A stretch of DNA of 64,000 nt from Rebecca billardiae RCC1528 (taxonomy: Eukaryota; Haptophyta). The position numbers and the translations under genes are program-made. The notes below the pieces were generated by a model that was not told the DNA's origin, made no database searches, and saw nothing but the letters and a program-made list of their open reading frames with translations. Position 1 is the first letter of the stretch, and each line of letters begins with the position of its first letter. Location of the stretch: positions 62,001-126,000 of the forward strand of contig OZ251239.1 of NCBI GenBank assembly GCA_965240325.2, read 5' to 3'. Of the stretch, positions 10,305 to 21,636 are shown in pieces.

Positions 10305-10865
10305 AATAATCGTCATCATATATATATATATATATGGCGGCTGCTGATGATCATATATATATATATATATATAGATATCGAATCGCGCGCGCTATATATA
10401 TCGTCGTCTGCTTGAGGGCCCCAGACATCGTCACTAGACAGCTAGCCCATAGTAGCGGCGCGCGGCCGCGCCCGCGGGCCCCCGGACCCGCGGTCCGCCG
10501 GAGGCCGCGCCGCCGGCCAGGCGGTCGCGGAGGCGCCGGGCGCGCGGCGGCCTGATGTGATGGCCTGACGACGATGGCGTCGCAGCGCACCTTTTATACT
10601 TGATGATGACGATACGACGTATGATAGTATAGCGCAGCAGTGCTGTCGTAGCTCTAGTGTCTTATTATTGTCTAGCAGGCGACTAGCGCTAGAGTAGTAT
10701 TCCAATCTCGCCTTGCAAGCACGGCTGCCCTCGGCCGGGCTGTCGTCACGTCGCGTGCCGGGGCCACGCCCCCTCGTTGCTCGTCGTCCCACACCAGGCG
10801 CCGCGCGCACGCGCCCAGACGCGTCGGATCGAATCGACCGGCCCGCGCGTGCGCCGGGCGCGGCC
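10305..10865. repeat. AT-dinucleotide repeats and spacer downstream of the ABCG gene
   Basis: (TA)n tracts at 10319-10334 and 10353-10374, with GATC-containing short palindromes between them. The rest is the 3' flank of the minus-strand transporter gene. Confidence 0.5.
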
Positions 10866-11912
10866 TCACGCGCCGCCCGCCGCGGCGGCGGCGGCGGCGG
10901 CGGCGGCGCGGCGCGCGGCGGCGGCGGCGGCCGCGCCGGGCGGCGGCTCGAGCCGCACGAAGCGCGGGCGCGTGGCGAGCGAGCCGAGCGCGGCGAGCCC
11001 GACGTTCGCGGCGGAGACGAGCAGCAGCCTCTGCACCGCGCGCGCCCAGCCCGCGCCCTCCGGCAGCCCGAGCAGCCGCATGATCGTCTCGCCGTCCTGC
11101 GCGAGCGCGAGGCCGCCAAACTTGGGCGCGGCGGCGAGCGCGCGCCGGCCGCGCTCGAGCCGTGCGCCGCGGAGCTCCTCGGGGAGGAGCCCGCGGATGA
11201 CGGCGCCCACCGGCGAGAGCGCGGCGAGCACGCGCAGCAGCCACGGCCGCGGCCTCGGCTGCCCCACCCCCGCCGGGTTGATCACCCCCACGATCACGAA
11301 CACCACCAGCAGCGGCGTCCCCGCGACGAGCGCTGCGTCGGCCGAGGGCGAGCAGGCTCCCACGGCCAGGCCGAGGGTGGAGCAGCACAGAGCGGTGGCG
11401 CCGAAGAGCGCCGCCGCGGGCCCGCGGCGCACGCGCAGCCGCGCGCTCGCGCGCAGCGCCTCGGAGAAGACCAGCGCCACCGCCACGTCCGCCGGCGCCT
11501 CCGCCAGCAGCTTGGCGAGCACGTACTCGGTCTGCCCCAGCAACCCGAGCGCGCGCTCGTGGCCGATCACCGCGCCCTCCGCGCCCACGACGGTGAGCGT
11601 GCGCGCGACGCCGGCGAAGGCGACCGAGATCGCGCCGAAGGAGAGCAGCGTCATCCGGTCCGCCACCGACGCCGCCGAGAGCCGCGCCGACGAGCGCGGC
11701 CGCGCCGCCGCGCCGGCGGCGAGCCGCGAGCGCGCCGCCTTCGTCTGCTGCCGCTGCTGCCGCTGCTGCTGCTGCTGCTGCGGCCGCGCTGTTGTCGGCA
11801 GGCCGAGGACGCGGCGGCCCGCGAGGCCGAGCTCGCGCGCCACCGCGCGCACCGGCGACGCGCGCGCCACCGCCGCCGCCACCGCCGCCGCGGGCGCCGC
11901 GCCGCGCCGCTT

Positions 11913-11943
<31 letters not shown>

Positions 11944-12183
11944 AGCGCGCGCGCGCGCGGCGCGGCCTCGACGGCGCGGCGGCGGGGCGCGCGCGGCTCG
12001 ATCACTCCGTCGGCTGCGGGGTACACGGTCGAGAGCACGTGCGCGAGCGCCGTCGCGCCCGCCGCGCGCACCAGCACCAGCGGCCACCGCCGCGCCGCCT
12101 GGCGCAGCGCGCGGCCGCTCAGCAGCAGCAGCCGCCGCCCAAACCCGGGCCGCGCCGGCCGCGCGCCGGCCGCCGCGCCGGCC

Positions 12184-12262
<79 letters not shown>

Positions 12263-13388
12263 GCTCGGCGAGGAGGAGCGCGGCGGAGGGCGTCGCGCCG
12301 AGCGGCGCGAGCTCGGCCGCGCGCAGCTCCTCGCGCCGCGCGTACCACCAGCCCAGCAGCCCCGCCTCGCCCTCCTGCCCGGCGCTGCCGTCCGCGGCCG
12401 CGGCGACGCTCGGCGCCCAGCGCTCCCCGTGCGCCGCCCACGCGCGCACGAGCGCGTCCACGCGCAGCGCGTCGCGCGTGCCAGACTGCGCGTCCTCCGC
12501 GTCGACCGAGACGAGGTCGACCAGCCACTCCGCCACGCCCACGTCCGCCGGCCGCCTGTACCCCAGCCCCGCGAAGTACCGCTCGGCGGCGCCGCGCGCG
12601 CCATGGTACACGACGCGCCCGCCGGCCGCGAGGAGCAGCACGTCGTCCAGCGCCTTGAAGATGAGCGCGCGGGGCTGGTGCAGGGTGAGCACGACGGGGA
12701 GCGAGCGCGCGGCGGCGAGCGCGCGCAGCTCGCGCACCACCGCCAGCGCCGCCGACGCGTCGAGCCCCGACGTCGGCTCGTCCGCGAGCAGCAGCCGCGG
12801 CAGCGCCAGCAGCGCGGCGCACCCGATAGACAGCCGGCGCGCCTCGCCGCCCGAGATGCCCGCGCCGGAGCGGAGGCCGGCGGCGGCGCGCTCGCCCACG
12901 CGGGTGTGCGCGGCGTGGTTGAGTCGCAGCGCGTGCAGCGCGCCGCGCGCGTCCGCGCTCGCGTTCGGCCGCCCGTGCAGCGCCGCGGCCGTGCGGAGCG
13001 TCTCGAAGACGGTGAGGCCGCCAAAGTGCGCGGCCGCCTGCGGCAGCAGCGCGACGTCGCCCGAGGCGAGGGAGACGGGCTGGCCGGAGGGGACGAAGAT
13101 GACCTCGCCCGACGCGCGCACCCCGCCCCCCGCGCGCAGCCCGCCGCTCAGCAGGTGCAGCAGCGTCGTCTTGCCCGCGCCCGACGGGCCGAGGATGCCG
13201 AGCACGCGCCCGCCGCCGAGCGCGCCGCTGGTCGGGTGGAGGATGGTGCGCCCGCGCACGCGCACGGCGCACTCGCGCCACTCGATGCCCTCGCCGCGCT
13301 CCGCGCACGACGCCGCCGCCGCGCACGCCAGCACCGCCGCCGCGCACCGAAGCGCGCCGCTCGGCCCCGTCCTCGTCGTCGTCGGCAT
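10866..13388 (-). CDS. ABCG-type half ABC transporter
   Basis: Single exon, 840 aa, ATG at 13388. The order is NBD then TMD, as in ABCG/White-family half-transporters. Walker A GPSGAGKT is at residues 67-74, the signature ISGGEARR at 178-185, Walker B LLLADEPTSGLD at 199-210 and the H-loop TLHQP (His237). The membrane half has about six hydrophobic segments, including RWPLVLVRAAGATALAHVL, MTLLSFGAISVAFAG, ALFGATALCCSTLGLAVG and TPLLVVFVIVGVINPAG. The first 29 residues (LRCAAAVLACAAAASCA) look like a signal or targeting peptide, unusual for ABCG. A run of about 25 glycines (GGC codons, near 12190-12260) joins NBD and TMD, and a second Gly run and a Gln tract lie in the TMD. The substrate is unknown. 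It probably dimerises and exports lipid-like compounds (family inference). Confidence 0.85.
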
Positions 13389-13709
13389 CGCTCTGCTTGC
13401 GCCGAGCTGCGTGCGGCTCCTCTTGAGCGCGGCGCGTCGTCGCCGCCCGCCTCGTCATTAATTCGGCGCGAGCTGGTGGGGCCCCACCCGAGCTCGTGAA
13501 ATCTGAAATCTGAATCTCGCTAGTTACATCATTCTGATCAAGCCGCGTAACGACCTAGGCGGCGAATTCTCGCCGGGTTGACGACTGCTGCACACTACTT
13601 GGCGCCGGCAGGGCGCAAGACAAGCTCGGGGCGGAGAGAGGCGGGGCGCCCGTGGCACGCAGCACACGGCCGGGCGCGAGGCGCCGCCCACCGCGCGGCG
13701 CGCCTCGAG
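13389..13709. promoter_or_regulatory. Shared divergent promoter region, ABCG / TPR genes
   Basis: 321 bp separates two head-to-head start codons. It is AT-richer around 13497-13560 (aatctgaaatctgaatctcg). No TATA box is obvious. Confidence 0.4.
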
Positions 13710-15380
13710 ATGAGCGCCGCCGCCACGCGCCGCTCCACCGCGCGCCCCGCGCGCATCACGCGCGAGGACACCTTCTCCATCGACGAGCTGCGCGCGCACG
13801 CCGCGGGCGAGCTGGCGCCTCTGGACGGGCCGCTGTCCTCGCCCGACGCGGCGCTGCGCGCGCAGAGCAAGCCGTGGAAGCGGCTCTCGCGCGCGAGCAG
13901 GGGGCGCGCGCTGCTCCCCGCGCTCGCCTCGGCGGGCGAGCACGCCGACGCGCCCGCCGACGCCTCCGCCGTCCAGCGCACCACCACCGAGCCGCTGCTG
14001 CCGCAGCTCGGCGCCGCCGCCGGCCGGCGCAGCGTCGCCGCGCGCGCGCAGAGCGGGTACGAGGTGGTGGTGACGACGCTGCCGTCGATCACGCGCGAGA
14101 TGAGCCTCGTCATCGGCGCCGACGCCGACGCGGACGGCGCGTCCGACGCGGCCTCGGACGAGGGCGGCGCGGACGGCGGCGGCGACGGCGGCGCGCCGCC
14201 CGCCGTCGCGGCCGCGCCGCCGCCGCCGCCGCCGCCCGACGCGGCGGCGCGCGCGCGCGCGGCGGCGCAGGCGCGCGCGCGCGCGAGCGCGCCCTTCCGC
14301 GAGGCCAAGGCGTCCGCGCGCGAGGCGTACGCCGCCGGCCGCTACGCCGACGCGCTGCAGCAGCTGCGCACGTGCGCGCGGCTGCGGCCGATGTGCGCGG
14401 CCACACTCAGGTTTGAGGCCCGGGCTCGCGAGAAGCTGGGCGACGGGGCGGGGGCGCTGCGCGCGCTCGAGGCGGCGGCGCGGGCGGAGCCGCACAACGC
14501 GCTCACGCGCGCGCGCCTCTCCCGCGCGCTCGAGCGCCGCGCGCAGTACGGCGAGGCCGCGAGCGCGCGCGCGCAGGCGCTCGCCATGCTGCCGTCCGAG
14601 CGGGGCGCGCCGGCCGAGCGCGGCGGCGCGGGCGCGCGCGCGGCGGCGGCGCGCGCGCTCGCCGCGCAGGCGGCGGCGCGCGGCGCGCGCGCGCCCGACG
14701 CGCGCTCCCTCTCGCCGCCCGAGCCGCGCGGCCTCGGCGGCGCCGGCGGCGCGGGCCCGCCGCCGCCGTCGCCCGCGCGCCGGCTTGCGCAGCCGGGGCC
14801 GGCGGCGGGCGGCGCGGGCGGCGGCGCCCCGGCCGCGCCCTCCGCCATCCGGCCGCGCGAGGGCCGGAGCCCCTCGCCCACCGCGCCGCCCGCCGGCGGC
14901 GCCGCCGCCGCCGCGCCGCCGCCGCCGCCGTCGGCGTCGCCCTCGCCGCCGCCGCTGCCCGCCGCGCGGCGCGCGGCGCGCGGGTCGGCCGACGGCGGCG
15001 GCGGCAGCGCGGCCGCGCCGGGCGGCGGCGCCGAGGCGGCGGGCCAGACGCCGTTCGAGTCGGTGCTCACGGCGGTGCGGCGCAACCGCGCGTACCCCGA
15101 GGGCCGCCGCGCGCGCGCGCCGCGCTCCGTCATCTTCGACCACTGGCAAGAAGGCGGCGGCGCGCCGGGCGGCGCGCGCAGCAACGCAGCCGAGCGCGGC
15201 GGCGGCGCGGCCGCGCCGCCGCCGCCGCCGCCGGCCGAGGCGCCGGCGGGCGTGCGCGTGGAGATGGTTGGGCGCGGCACGGCGCGCGTGGAGTGGTGGA
15301 TGCCGGCCGACCAGCGCGACGCCTCGCCGCCGCTCTCGCCCGCGAAGCGCCGCAGCAGGGCGCCCGCGCCGCCGGCCGCA

Positions 15381-15422
<42 letters not shown>

Positions 15423-17789
15423 AGCTTTGGTGGGCGGCGCGGCTCGCGCGGAGCGCGCGCGCCCGCGGCGCGGCAGCCCAGCGGCGGTGGCGGCGGCGGG
15501 AGCTTTGGCGCGGCGCGCGCGGCGCTCGCGCCCGTCGCGCCGCCGCCGCGCGCGCTTGGCCCTCCCGAGCGCAGCTTCTGCCTCGGCCTCGCCCTCGACG
15601 GCACCATCGTGCGCGTGGCAGAGACTGGCGAGGCAGCGGACGCGGACGCGGACGCGGCGGGGGCGGCGGTGCAGGCGGCGGCCGAGGCGGTGCCGGCGGG
15701 CGGTGCGGCGGCGAGTGGCGGCGGTGCGGCGCTGCGCGTCGAGCTGTGCGCGTGGGAGGTCTCCTGGGACGCCCGCCTCGGCGCCATCGCCGAGCGCTAC
15801 AGCGGCTGGGCGCTCGTCTGCACGCTGCCGCCCGAAGCGCGCGCCGTGCGCGTGGGCGGGCTGCGCGAACGCACGCACTACGTCTTTCGGGTGCGGCCGG
15901 TGGGCGGCGAGGGCGGCGAGGGCGGCGCGGAGGCGGGGACGGAGGCGGACGCGCTGCTCACGCCCGACTGGGCCGCGCCGCGCCCGCGCACGCCGCCCAT
16001 CCCGCGCGCGTGGCGCGCCATCGACGTCCACGAGCTGATCGCCGCGGAGGGCGGCGGCGCGCCCGCCGGCGGCGGCGGCGGCGGGCCGGGCCGTCCGCGG
16101 CGCGTCTCGTCGCTCGGGCGGCGCGCCTCGGTGGCGAGCGTCGCGTCCGCCGCGGCGGAGCCAGCCGACCTCCTGCTCCTCGCGCCCGCGCGCGCGACCG
16201 CCGAGGCGGACGCGGCGAGCGCGCGCGCGGAGGTGCTCGCTGCGCTGCGCGCGCACCAGCGGCCCCTGCGCCAGCTCTTTGCGCTGTACGCAGCGGACGG
16301 ACTGGGCGCGGCGGCGGGCGCGCTGGGCGCGGCGGCGGGCGCTCTGGGCGCGGCGGCGGAGGGCGCGCTGGGCGCTGGTGTGGACGAGCCGGCGGGTGCG
16401 GGCGCGAGGCTGGGCGCGGGCGGCGCGGGCGGCGCGGCCGCGCGCGCGAGCCTGCACCTGCGCCAGTGGCTGCGGCTGTGCGCGGACGCGGGCATCGGCG
16501 GTGCGGACGAGTTGGCCGCGGGCGCCGCACCCGCCACGCCCGCCGCCGCACCCGCCACGCCCGCCGCCGCCACCGCCGCCGCCGCCACCGCCGCACCCGC
16601 CGCCACGCCCGCCCCCGCCACCGGCGGCGGCCTGCTCAGCGTGGAGCGGCTCGAGCGCATCTTCGTCTCCGCGGCGAACGAGGCGCGCGCCGACGCGGAC
16701 GCGCCCGACGACGCCGCCGCGGCCGCCGCGGTTGAGCTGACGGACGCGGAGGCCGAGGCGGAGGCGGAGGCGGAGGCGGAGGCGGCGCTCGAGGCGGCGA
16801 GGGCGCGCGCGGCCGCGGAGGAGGCCGCGGCCGCCGCGTGGCTCGCCGACGACCCGGCGGCGCAGCGGGCCGCGGGCGCGCTCACCAGCCGCAGCAGCAG
16901 CAGCAGCGGGAGCAGCGACGACGGCAGCGCGCACCGCAAGCGCCCGCCGCCCCCGGTGACAGCGCTCAGCCTCCGAGCCTTTGTCGCCGCCGTCGTGCGC
17001 GCCGCCGCGGCGCTCTGTGCGGCCGAGCTGGCGCGAGCGCGCGCGGCCGCGCCCGCCACGCTCTCCCCGCCGCCGCCGGGCCCGCCGCCGCTCGGCGCGC
17101 ACGCGCGCGCGCTGCTCGACGAGAAGCTGGCGCCGCTGCACGGCCGCGCCGTGCGCGTGCCCGACGGCTTCGGCCGCGCCTTTCTCACGCCGCGCGTGCG
17201 AGCGGTGCTGGGCAAGCACGAGGCCTCGCTGCGCGCCGCGTTCGACTCGGGGGCGGACGATGCGGGCGGTGGTGGCGGCGGCGGCGCGGCGACGGGCGCC
17301 GCCGGCGCGGAGGCGCGGGCGGGTGCGGAGGAGGGGCGGCTACTCTCGCTGCGCGCGCTGCTGCGGCTGCTGCGCGACGGCGGCCTGCTGAGCGACGGCG
17401 CTCCCCTCGGCGTGCAGGACGCGGCGCGGATCGCGCTCGCGGCGAGCGCGGACGAGCCGCCGCCGCTGCCGCCGCGGCGCGGGAGCGGCGCGGATGGCGG
17501 CGCGGACGAGCCGCCGCCCTCGCCCTCGCCCAAGCGGTACGCCGGGCCCGCCGCCGCGCGCGCCGCCGACGACGACGCCGACGACGAGGCCGCGCTGCCG
17601 CGGCTCAGCTTTGGCGCGTTCGCGTGCGCCGTCGCGCGCGTCGGCCGGCACAAGACGGGCGCGGCCGACGCGCTTCGGTTCGAGGTGCTGCTCGACGAGT
17701 GGCTGGGCGCCAGCTTCGCGCCCGCCGTCGCGCGCGCGCGCGCGCGGCAGCAGCGGGCGGAGCCCGACGCGGCGGGCTCGGCGGCGTAG
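13710..17789 (+). CDS. TPR and FN3-like domain protein, large, unknown function
   Basis: 1359 aa from the ATG at 13710 (MSAAATRRSTARPARITRED); the frame is also open upstream to 13578. Residues about 195-297 are three TPR-like helix pairs (FREAKASAREAYAAGRYADA, FEARAREKLGDGAGALRALE, ARLSRALERRAQYGEAASAR), which bind partner proteins. A long Ala/Gly/Pro-rich linker follows. Residues about 684-760 look like the second half of an FN3 fold (YSGWALVCTLPPEARAVRVG, then LRERTHYVFRVRPVGGEG). The C-terminal third has helical units like those of algal flagellar/EF-hand-type proteins (RQLFALYAADG, LRQWLRLCADAGIG, LRAFVAAVVRAAAA, SFGAFACAVARVGRHKTG), without clear calcium loops. A structural, perhaps axonemal, role is a guess. 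Triplet-repeat runs encode poly-Ala, poly-Gly and Glu-Ala (16740-16790). Confidence 0.6.
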
Positions 17790-18382
17790 GCGGTCTGCCT
17801 TATCGTCCCCTGACGAGAAGGTTACATCCGCACACCTACTAGACGCTGATAGTAACACCTAGTACGACGCGGAGGATAATCAGATTCGTCACTGGAGACA
17901 ACGCGAAACATCCGAAACCTCAAACCACACACACACAAATATATATATATATATTAATGTCAAAATATAAAGAACACAAAATTAAAACCAAAATAAAATT
18001 CACCATTTACGCATGCCAACGGCATCATGATCATTTTTATTACTATCTAAATTTTATTTTGATAGTAATACATTGTTATTACTAACTAGTATAATGACGT
18101 TGTTACTGCTATAGTTAGTAACATTGGTAGCTATCTCGGTAGTGACACTGTCACTACTAAGCTAGATCTATAATTCAATCTATACTTGCTATAATACTAT
18201 ACTTCAATCCCGGTCAGTCATCTCAGACATTGATAGATAGATATCCGACTCGAGTCGTCTCGGCGTCTGTCATTCTCTTGAAAGTTATTCTGGCGTCCGC
18301 CGGAACAGTCATCAGCATAGTCTAGCTGCTCTCTCTCTCGTCTCTAGCTAAGCTGCTACTAGAATCATTATCATCATCATCA

Positions 18383-18415
<33 letters not shown>

Positions 18416-19027
18416 GTCGTCTGAATAGTAAAGCTTGTTACAAAGTACGACTACTAAATATACAGGCAATCGCGGGCAATAAGGAGCTGTCACGTTAAGA
18501 AACTGGGGCTTGCTATCTGCGGATCTGGCCTAGAAACTGAGGCTAGCGATTGGCTGGTTCGCTATACGCATAGTCACACTAAGAAACCGGGACTACGTCG
18601 TCCCGGCTGACGAGTGGTCCGCCGAGGGGCGAGGCGCAGTCGGCCCGTCGGGGACGCGGCGCGCGGCCCGACTACGAGTACAGGCCAAGTCCCGACTTCT
18701 CCTGATGACTGACTCCTGGCCAGTGCACCGCAGCATCCATGCAACATCATGATGCCAGATTTGCTCCAAAAAGGCCCAAAAGATTCGTCGGACTCGCCGG
18801 CCGGGCCTAAAGACTCAGCCGGGGGCTCTGCCCCCCTGCGCCCCCCGCGCCTGCGCGGCGGGCGGACCTAGCTAAGAAACTGAGACTCCGTAGGCGCTCG
18901 GGCTACCGAACGGCTAAGAAACCGAGGCTAGCCGTGAGATCTCTGACTTCTTATTGCCCGCGATTGCCTGTACTAACTTTAGCGTGTATCTGTGAAGTCC
19001 TGTCTAACTACCCGTTCGACCGCCTAT
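17790..19027. other. Gene-free, AT-richer stretch with dispersed motif and microsatellites
   Basis: Holds a (TA)n tract at 17938-17954, an (ATC)n tract at about 18368-18417, and five copies of a motif close to TAAGAAACYGRGRCT at about 18495, 18530, 18578, 18871 and 18912. No gene was seen. Confidence 0.45.
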
Positions 19028-19500
19028 GCCCTATCCGGACGGGGCATCGAGCTCGAGCCAGGCCCGCATCCAGACCTGCGTGTAAAGTTGTAAAGTGTAA
19101 AGTAGGTCCGGGAGCCCAGCCGGACATGTCCGGCCAGTCCGACCGGACGCGTGCGGCCGGGCCGTGCCAGCTGCCACCGGGCCCGGCACTCTCCGGCGCC
19201 TCCGCCCGGCGCCGGCCGGTTGCCGGGGCGCCGCGGCCGAGAGGCAGTGCAAAGTTGTAAAGTGTAAAGTACATCCGGGAGCCAGGCCGGACCTATCCGG
19301 ACAGCCGTCCGGCCACGCACGCGTGCGGGCTGTGCCGACGCGCCGCGCCGGCCGGCTGCCGGGCGCACGAGGGCGTGTATGACAGTGTGAAAAAGTAAAT
19401 CCGGGCGCCTCCGGACGGGGCATCGCGCGCCGCGCAAGCTGCTTGGCCCAGCAACCCCCCGTGAAAGTTGTAAAGTGTAAAGTAAGTCCGGGGCTTTCGC
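19028..19500 (-). repeat. Inverted, diverged units of the main satellite
   Basis: The AAAGTTGTAAAGTGTAAAGT block appears at about 19085, 19250 and 19463. Each is followed or preceded by TCCGG-rich sequence including GGACATGTCC. These are reverse-orientation relatives of the unit repeated at 21637-26236, with unit lengths more variable than in the main array. Confidence 0.7.
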
Positions 19501-19699
19501 GGGTCCAATCCGGGATCCCGCAGCCCGAGCGGCGGCGCGATGTTCGCCGCCATGGTCGATGGTGTTCGCAAGCACGTTCAGAAGCCGCCCGCCCTCGACG
19601 ACGCGATCTGCACGTGCGCGCGTTGGTCAGAGCACACGCGTGACGTGGGTGAGTCGGGGGACTACCCACTACGAAGCAAAGTAGAGCGTGAAGCAAGGT

Positions 19700-21460
19700 A
19701 GAGTGTGTTTCCGCGTGCGCGCTCGGGCAGCTCTGCTGTGACCCCTCGGCCACGTCGTGATGTGTGCGTCCGCGCGCACGGCCACGCCAGCGTGGCCAGT
19801 GCGCTTCCTCTTCAACGACACCAACGAGCTCGCCCTGGCGCACAACGTTGGCAGCAGCGCCGTGACTACACGGCTGCTGGTGGTGCGCGCGTCCGGTTGG
19901 CCACACCCTCGTGACTCTGCGGCTGCGCGCAGAAGCAGCGCCACCGGCGTGCTGCTGCCTGCCGGCATGCTGGTGGCGCCCGCGCCCGCGCCGCCGCCGC
20001 CATTTTGTGACCGTCCCACAGTGCGCCCCGCTGCATGCGCCTTGTGGCGCGCGTCCGGTTGGCCACAGCCTCGTGACTCTGCGGCTCTGCGGCTGCGCGC
20101 ACAAGCAGCGCCACCGTCGTGCTGCCGCTGCCGGCATGCTGATGGCGCCCGCGCCCGCGCCGCCGCCGCCATTTTGTGACCTTCCCGCGCCGTGCGCCCC
20201 GCTGCATGCGCCGTCTGGGGCGCGTCCGGTTGACCGCAGCCTCGTGACTCTGCGGCTGCGCGCGCAAGCATCGCCACTGGCGTGCTGCCGCTGCTCGCAT
20301 GCTGATGGCGCCCGCGCCCGCGCCGCCGCCGCCATTTTGTGACCTTCCCGCGCGGTGCGCCCCGCTGCATGCGCCGTCTGGGGCGCGTCCAGTTAGCCAC
20401 AGCCTCGTGACTCTGCGTCTCTGCGGCTGCACGCGCATCTACCGCGGCGGGCTGCGCCTGCTGTTCACGGCCAAGGCGGACGGCGACCCCCGTACATCCC
20501 CGCCGCGGTCGTTGCCACCGCCGGCGACGGCGTCGTGCGCTGCGAGTGGCTTGCGCGCCTGCCCGCGTGGCACGCCCTCCGCACCCGCACTGTGCCCGCG
20601 GCTTGGCCCACACGCGTGCACAACGAGGCGGTCGAATGGGCAGCGCGTGCGTAGACGGCACCTGCGCCGTCGGGTCAGCGCCGCCCGTGCGCCGGGCGTG
20701 CGCACCTTCCCGCCTCGCCAGCTGGCGCGCGAACCGCCCTCGCCGCGTGGCTAAACGAGCAGCTCGGCTCGCGCGGCGCGGGCGAGCCGATCAGTGCGCG
20801 CCCGGCGGCGCCGGGCGCTGGCCGCCGATTACGCGCGTGTACGCGGGGCGCTCGCCGGGTCTACTCGCGACGTGCTCGACGGCGAGTCGATGGTGTGACT
20901 ACAAGCGCAGTGAGCACTGGCGGCGGATTGTCTTCTACTTCGCCAAGCTAGACGGCATCGACCTCTGCTGCGTGGACGACGCGTGTGTCCACGCGCACGG
21001 CCGCGCAGGCGCAGCTGCCGTGCGCCTTCGTGGCTTCCTTTTGACGGTGCCGACGGGCTCGCCCCCTCACCACGCGTGGCCTGCGCGGCCGTGCAGCGCG
21101 GGCACGGTGGCTCGCGCGGCAAGGCGCCGGTTGCGCGCTCGCAGCAGTTTGCAGCCCTCCGGCGCGCGGCGTTTGCTGCAGCGCCGTGACCACGCGGCTG
21201 TGGGCCGCGCCACTGGTGCTGCTGGCCGCCGCGGCCATGCCGCCGCCGCCATGATACGACCTTTTCGCGCTGTGCGCCCCGCTACACACAGCATGCGTGG
21301 ACGACCGCGCTGCGCCTCGCGCCAAATGGCGCCCAGCAATACGGATGCGCACTGCACACTGCGTGCAGCGGGTTGAACGGCCCTGGCTGTGGCGTGCAAC
21401 GTGCGCCGTAGAGGCGTGACTCGCCAGCCCGCGGCGGGCGTAGCGCGCGCACGCACGGGC
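19700..21460 (+). pseudogene. Decayed coding fragments, unidentified
   Basis: Protein-like text appears in shifting frames: VRFLFNDTNELALAHNVGSS near 19800, GLRLLFTAKADGDP near 20450, then one frame later YIPAAVVATAGDGVVRCEWL and PTRVHNEAVEWAARA ending in a stop at 20652, and ADYARVRGALAGSTRDVLDG near 20830-20895. Composition and phrasing look like former coding sequence with several indels, interrupted by the 166-bp tandem repeats. I do not recognise the family. It may be a gene captured in repeat DNA or an old retroelement. Confidence 0.3.
19885..20430 (+). repeat. About 166-bp tandem repeat, three copies
   Basis: Near-identical blocks containing GTCCGGTTGGCCACAGCCTC, GTGACTCTGCGG and CCGCCGCCGCCATTTTGTGA recur at spacings of 163, 168 and 166 bp (anchors near 19888, 20051, 20219 and 20385). 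Confidence 0.65.
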
Positions 21461-21636
21461 GAGCAGCACTACTGCGTGTTGCTCAGCCGCGCCCGCGCCG
21501 CGCCATCGGTAGGTGGTGGCGCCCTCGACCGGCATCGAATCGCCCTCCCTCACCTACCTCCCTCGCCCGGGCGGGTCGATCGCGGGCGCCGGCATCGCGA
21601 TCAAATCGCGTCCGGCCGCGTCGTCCCGCCCGGACT

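Noticed and set aside
19885-20430. GCCGCCATTTTG words like YY1 sites
   Set aside because: They occur only as part of the 166-bp tandem repeat next to decayed sequence.
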